A stretch of DNA of 6,230 nucleotides from Candidatus Solincola tengchongensis (lineage in GTDB: Bacteria > Actinomycetota > Geothermincolia > Geothermincolales > RBG-13-55-18). Positions 5,681 through 6,230 of the stretch are shown piece after piece; position 1 is the stretch's first letter, and every line of letters begins with the position of its first letter. The translations under genes and the position numbers were made by a program. The stretch is taken from NCBI GenBank assembly GCA_015711895.1, contig MU158646.1, forward strand, positions 14,056 to 20,285, read 5' to 3'. The notes below the pieces were generated by a model that was given only the letters and a program-made list of their open reading frames with translations, was not told where the DNA came from and did no database searches.

Positions 5681-6230
5681 TTATTCGCTGTGCCGGGAGA
5701 GGAACTCCAGGGCCCTATCCATGGTCAGCCTGGCCCCCCGCGTGAACCAGAAGTTGAGGTAACCATGTTGAGTGTAGGGATATTCCTTCTTGCCAAGCTT
5801 TACCAGCTCGTGCTCCACGCCCTTCTCCTCCAGTTCTTTCACCATATCCATGGTCTGGGAGTGCAACGGGTCGATGCGGCTGGTGGAGAGAAAGCAAGGA
5901 GGGAAGTCGGGTGTCACGTAGCGCACCGGGGAGGCCAGCTCCGCGGCCTTGCGGAATCCCTCCGGGTCGCGGCCCAGGAACCCGGTGATGAACAGCTTGC
6001 TGAAGGGGAACTTTGAGCCGCCCACCGTCACCAGGTCGTAGACACCATAGAAGAGAAGCAGTCCCTTGATGTTCTGGAGGGGAACCGCAGGCGCGGTGCC
6101 CAGGGCTCGGGCCAATTCGGGGTGGATGACCTCGGCGGCGTACATGGCCGCGTGGTAAGCCCCGGCGGAATCGCCGGCCAGGAACACGCGGCCCGGATCC
6201 CCGCCGCGCGATTCAGCCGCGCGGAAAGCC
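5681..6230 (-). CDS. Alpha/beta hydrolase, HSL-type esterase/lipase (N-terminus missing)
   Basis: The frame is open to the right window edge, so only the C-terminal 182 residues are seen, ending at the TAA at 5681-5683. The visible part begins with GGDPGRVFLAGDSAG, the nucleophile elbow of the hormone-sensitive-lipase group (Abhydrolase_3). The Ser codon is at 6167-6169. The other triad members are the Asp of SRIDPLHSQ (codon 5870-5872) and the His of QHGYLNF (codon 5765-5767). Ser-Asp and Asp-His distances of 99 and 35 residues suit the family. Such enzymes hydrolyse carboxylic esters of small acyl chains, and the natural substrate is unknown. The oxyanion HGGG motif, the true start and any signal peptide lie beyond the edge. 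A GTG at 6185-6187 is internal and not the start, because the conserved sequence continues upstream of it. Confidence 0.9.
   Translation of the reverse strand, partial: AFRAAESRGGDPGRVFLAGDSAGAYHAAMYAAEVIHPELARALGTAPAVPLQNIKGLLLFYGVYDLVTVGGSKFPFSKLFITGFLGRDPEGFRKAAELASPVRYVTPDFPPCFLSTSRIDPLHSQTMDMVKELEEKGVEHELVKLGKKEYPYTQHGYLNFWFTRGARLTMDRALEFLSRHSE

Noticed and set aside
5458..5745. A 95-residue plus-strand ORF beside the hydrolase
   Set aside because: It overlaps the end of the hydrolase on the opposite strand, lacks a ribosome-binding site and shows no protein-like pattern.

Overview
The window is GC-rich bacterial DNA. Its protein genes all lie on the minus strand and a single tRNA gene lies on the plus strand. 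The high GC content, Shine-Dalgarno-like leaders and encoded tRNA CCA end fit a high-GC bacterium, perhaps an uncultured actinomycetote. That placement is inference, because no phylogenetic marker other than the tRNA is present.

Layout from left to right. (1) Positions 1-1305 carry a membrane-anchored CapA-type metallophosphatase, cut at its 3' end by the window edge. (2) Positions 1306-1695 are non-coding, with a likely promoter (TATAAT at 1606-1611) for tRNA-Asn(GTT) at 1696-1771, which is followed at once by a strong intrinsic terminator. (3) Positions 1808-2045 are a spacer without a clear gene. (4) Positions 2046-4724 hold a compact two-gene unit read leftwards: an acyl-CoA dehydrogenase-like flavoprotein, then 27 nt later an Old Yellow Enzyme-type FMN/Fe-S oxidoreductase. 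(5) Positions 4725-5005 are a non-coding leader. (6) Positions 5006-5360 are the decayed N-terminal part of an ISLre2/UPF0236-like transposase, broken by four frame jumps. It contains a perfect TTGACA that could serve as the -35 of a promoter for the two-gene unit. (7) Positions 5361-5680 are non-coding, with a possible terminator. (8) Positions 5681-6230 are the C-terminal part of an HSL-type alpha/beta hydrolase, running off the right edge.

The ACAD and OYE genes probably act together on acyl-CoA or enoyl substrates, one desaturating and the other reducing an activated double bond, as in accessory steps of fatty-acid, steroid or other lipid breakdown. The nearby esterase/lipase-like hydrolase would suit the same theme, but nothing ties it to the unit directly. 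The most notable points are the loss of the usual His/Asn-His substrate-binding pair in the OYE active site, its terminal Fe-S cysteine cluster without an attached FAD domain, and an approximately 45-50 residue insertion in the dehydrogenase. I see no CRISPR array, phage, toxin-antitoxin or defence system, and nothing that clearly amounts to an undescribed multi-gene system.
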